A stretch of 64,000 nucleotides of DNA from contig OY783209.1 in NCBI GenBank assembly GCA_963678705.1, positions 8,122,001 to 8,186,000 on the forward strand, written 5' to 3'. This stretch comes from Panorpa germanica. Lineage: Eukaryota > Arthropoda > Insecta > Mecoptera > Panorpidae. Below the pieces are notes generated by a model. It was not told where the DNA came from. It searched no databases and saw only the letters and a program-made list of their open reading frames with translations. Below, in pieces: positions 60,383 through 64,000 of this stretch. The position numbers and the translations under genes were made by a program. How positions within the stretch are numbered: the stretch's first letter is position 1; the number at the start of each line of letters is the position of its first letter.

Positions 60383-62058
60383 TCGTGTAATAATAATTAG
60401 TTTTAACTAAATATTGAACCAGCAAAGATGATAAAAACAAACAAAAAAAATTAGTTTTAACTAAAATAAAATCAAGCTATTTTTTTATACTCATATCAAC
60501 AAAAGAAAACGTCAATTTTTTACTTAATTTCTCCTAATTACACCGAAAATTGTTTTTTGTCTATAACGTTGCTAACACAACCGCTATATCCTCTTCATAT
60601 GTGTACATTATAATCACAAAGTAAATTTAATTATTTAGTATTTACTTAACCGACTGATAAGGCCATGACGGCCAGGTAATTACTTCGTCTGTGCATCGCA
60701 GCATATGTCCCATGAACGTATACATATGTATACAGACACTCGTATAAGCACTCTCCCCACTTCCACAACTCCCTCTCTACCACTCACTTAACTAATATAA
60801 TTAATAATATTAACTTTTTTGCCAGGTACTCAACAGTATATATCATATTTACAAACATTTTTCATACATAAATCTAATTAAATGTAACAGTCTTGTATTT
60901 TGTTATCATGTTTGTAACAAGTGCGGCTCAATTCTAGTAATTAATTTATTTCTCTGTAACAGGGGTGCTAAAACATATGTAAACGGGCCAGGAGAAAACT
61001 TAACTTTTTTGAAATACAGTTCAGTGGCGTATAGGTTGTAAAAAAGATCTAAATAGAACAGGCGCACGAGAAGAGAACTCTAAAGTGTGATAAGACGTGA
61101 AAGGAGGGGGAGAGGGGGGTGAGGAGCCTTAAATTCCGTAACATCACATCTAATTTTAACCTTGACCTTATGTGTGACATGACGTGACAATGAGGACGGA
61201 GGAGTTTAAAAACCTTTAAATGTGTGTGACTAAATTTATAGTTGATCTCTTTTACTTAAAACTTAAATCGCATACTACGTTTTCAATTACCCAATGTAGG
61301 GCCACCGACCAGTTCGGCTCTGATACAAGTAGTAGCGTTGTTTTCAATAAAAGCTTAACGAATTCTCGGTACCTGTGTTTTGTATTTGTTTCAGTTGTAA
61401 TTCCTAATATGTATTTCTAGAAATATATAATCAACCCCTAACAATTCTTTAAAGGCAACAACAACAACACCCTGTTCAAGGAATGCACCAAACGTCTCAT
61501 AAGTTTTCTTTTCCAGCAACAACGGAAACGAAATAACAATACTTTTTGATTACTTCTTGAAAGTTTTTATATTTATACAGAGTACCAATTCGCAATGAAC
61601 TCTAGATTTTTTTTCTTTCATTTAATGTATAATAATATATCTTTACTACTCTAAATTTATTGAATAAAACGAGATAGATATATATTTGTTATTTCTTTTG
61701 TTTTCAGTTAGAATACATGAGACATTCATATCACAGAATGGATGAGGGTGAAGTCTAAGCCATGGGATTAGCTGTGCGGCGACCAATCAAGACGGACTGG
61801 TTTCGTGGAAATCGGAATGGGACAAGAAATTGTACCGAGTGCTGAGTGTGTTTGAGCGGGTGGAAAATGTAGGAGCTTGCGAGGAGAGAAGTGGGAGGGT
61901 TGTGGAAGGACCATAACACGTTATTTGTAGTTAGGGTGCAGATACTGTACGGTTTAATGCACTGAGAAGCTCTGATCAACAAAAGCAAGCCAACATTCCG
62001 TCAACTCATAGAACTATACCATACATAGTTCAAGATGATAACCAGTTTAAACTTGTTC
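60383..62058. other. Gene-free DNA
   Basis: AT-rich, with GC-richer patches near 61090-61210 and 61740-61940 that gave no recognisable protein. Confidence 0.4.
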
Positions 62059-62697
62059 AATGGGCTTGTGTCCTCATTTTTTAGTGGTCGATTTTTCAAT
62101 TGTTGATTGAAATTGATGTTAATAAATGTGTATTGGCGTGTCTATTTTATTAAATATCTAAATATTGACGGAGATATAGCAATTAAAAGTTTGAATTGTA
62201 GTTTTAGCGCTAGAAATGGTCGGCCATATTTGTATGACGTGAAATGCATTTTAACGTTAGTTATTTGTTGAGTAGGTCAGTGCTGTGGTAATGTTCTGTA
62301 GCTGTTGGTAGTCAAATAATCAAGTCAAATCAAAGAATAATAAGTTTTTATTTTATTTAACCCTGTTACGGCAGACATAATATTGGAATTTTATTGTTCC
62401 TTGAAATAGCTGTAAATAATATTTGATATTTTGATATATAAATACATATAGCAGAGATTTTTGAGTTGTAAGGTTGGTAACCTTGCACAAGGATTGTGAT
62501 GTAATATGCACTTGGAATGTTTACAACGTTGAATCCCTTTAATAATTAAAGAAACGAAATGACTTTTTTAATTGTTAATATCTCATAACATATAAGGAGT
62601 TATTAAAAAATAATTGAACATTTGAGGTTCTAGTAACCCACTTTATCAATATATAGTACACTTTTATTGAAATTAAGACATAGGACACAAGCCCATT
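62059..62697 (-). mobile_element. AATGGGC-family element, complete inverted copy
   Basis: Both termini are intact in reverse orientation (AATGGGCTTGTGTCCTCATT and ACACAAGCCCATT). Flanks TTGTTC and CATTCA give no consistent duplication. Confidence 0.93.
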
Positions 62698-62877
62698 CAT
62701 TCATTAGTGATCTTATATGGAAGTAAAGGTAAAAAGAATTACAGTTTACAATAAATATAGTATGTTTGTTAGCGTTATGAGCAGAAAATGCTTTTATATT
62801 ATTATAAAAGAAACCTTAGATATGCTTAGATATGTAAAATGTAATGCCTAATGACAAAAATATTAAAATAAAATAAT

Positions 62878-62945
62878 AACAACCAAACTCAGAAAATATA
62901 ATTCTGGTTCAGGGATCAAACCTGAAGACACAGCAGAAAGATTGA
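62878..62945 (-). repeat. SINE head fragment
   Basis: ATAACAACCAAACTCAGAAA, then TCTGGTTCAGGGATCAAACC, then GAAGACACAGCAG matches the head and early body of the SINE at 33810-34044, in the same orientation. Confidence 0.6.
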
Positions 62946-64000
62946 CAGAAACTCAGAAAACTTGCGTACAAAAAAAACCCTACCCATTCAGATGACACTC
63001 AAAAAACCCAGATCTGGGTGGAAAGACTCAGAAGTGGTACTCAGCTGGTACTTGCCATAAATTTGATCATAAGGTCCGAACAGAAGCGTTGACTTTTTTG
63101 CTGTATTCGTTGAGCTTAAATAACACTAAAATGAATTCTAAACATGACTTGTTCAATATATAGTTTACATGTTTTATCACCGATTTAAATGAATATCAAG
63201 TTTACAGGCTATTTAATATAATTATCCCACCTCGTTTACGTATACGTATATGTATAGATTCAAATGGTAGAACATTTTTTTCTCTGTTCTGTATAAATCG
63301 CTTCTGTACTGTTAACTGGGGTTAATCTTTTTAATCTATGCTCAATTGAAATAAAAATCACACTCGACTAGGTGTGAGGCAATAACTGGTTAATATTGAA
63401 AGCAAATCCAACCACTAAACCCTTAAATCGAAATAACGCGGAAAATCGGGACGGGATCGGTAAAGTATCTCCCCACCGCCCCTTAATCTGTTACTGTTCA
63501 GGAGAGCTTTGCTTAATGGCAGGCAGGTACATATACTCTAACAATGTACAGTATGGTTCCATGTCTATCGTACAGGCGATAGAGACTTTTACTATACAGT
63601 GAAGCTAGTCTTTGTAGCTCAAAGTATCATATAAAATGTTTAGAGAGAATATTACTGAGTGATGCGTCGTTTATTTCCCAAATGGGTTGTCAGTTTATGT
63701 ATGTATTATTATATATTTCTATTGATATTAATTGCTTTAATTTAATTAAGATCTCGGCGAGGTTTAATAAAGAACAAACATAATGATGCATAAATACAAT
63801 CTGCCGACTGAGATCAAGACACTTTCAATGTCCTTCACACCTCTGTAAGTTGAACATAGTACAGTAGTTGGGAAATATTATTCACTTTCTCTTTCTTTTT
63901 GGAAAGAACACCACCCAATTAGTCACACCCTGGTCTTCGTGAAGCTCACAGCTTAATTAACTAAGCAGCTCGTAATCTGTGTAGTTTTATAGTAGTAACA
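62946..64000. other. Gene-free DNA at the window end
   Basis: No supported exon. The frame at 63396-63602 has no recognisable domain. Confidence 0.4.

Overview
This 64 kb window is nuclear DNA of an insect: AT-rich, intron-containing and full of degenerate transposable elements. Three protein genes can be rebuilt exon by exon. (1) An Osiris-family gene on the minus strand (4866-11290, 5 exons, 239 aa). Osiris proteins (DUF1676) are an insect family, which is the best clue to the organism. (2) The mitochondrial aspartate/glutamate carrier aralar on the minus strand (14419-17752, 13 exons, 668 aa), with a second possible first exon at 18424-18477. (3) A PAQR3-type seven-helix protein on the plus strand (30306-39031, 5 exons, 335 aa). 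The insect order cannot be fixed from this sequence. The mostly 70-100 bp introns in aralar fit several groups. A fourth, two-exon minus-strand mini-ORF at 45996-46254 is only a candidate.

The dominant component is one non-autonomous element of about 0.6-0.65 kb. It is bounded by the inverted repeat AATGGGCTTGTGTCCT and leaves no recognisable target-site duplication. I count 13 copies, full or partial, covering roughly a tenth of the window, plus older decayed relatives. Copies sit inside the Osiris gene (three in intron 4), 11 bp downstream of the 5' splice site of PAQR3 exon 1, and beside a 238 bp near-exact duplicate of the DNA 3' of aralar.

Other repeats: a PIF/Harbinger-like element with TAA target duplications in Osiris intron 1; a family with CCCAGTAAACA ends (two copies); a family ending in CATTCCCACTCACTG (three copies), one copy of which is split by a tRNA-derived SINE with a 12 bp target duplication; a 0.7 kb family ending in poly-C/poly-G; a Foldback-like palindrome of about 2.8 kb with arms of 145-146 bp tandem repeats; an AGCTTGTAGTAAGC repeat partly arrayed in a PAQR3 intron; four LINE 3' coding remnants; and one mariner-type transposase remnant.

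Layout: 1-4.8 kb transposon-rich; 4.9-11.3 kb Osiris; 11.3-14.4 kb gene-free; 14.4-18.5 kb aralar; 18.6-30 kb gene-free and repeat-rich; 30-39.1 kb PAQR3; 39.3-64 kb repeats, with GC-richer pockets of unknown role near 46.0, 50.0, 51.5, 52.9 and 56.0 kb. The three genes have unrelated cellular roles (cuticle/secretory, mitochondrial transport, Golgi signalling) and show no operon-like logic. No rRNA gene, functional tRNA gene or CRISPR array was seen.
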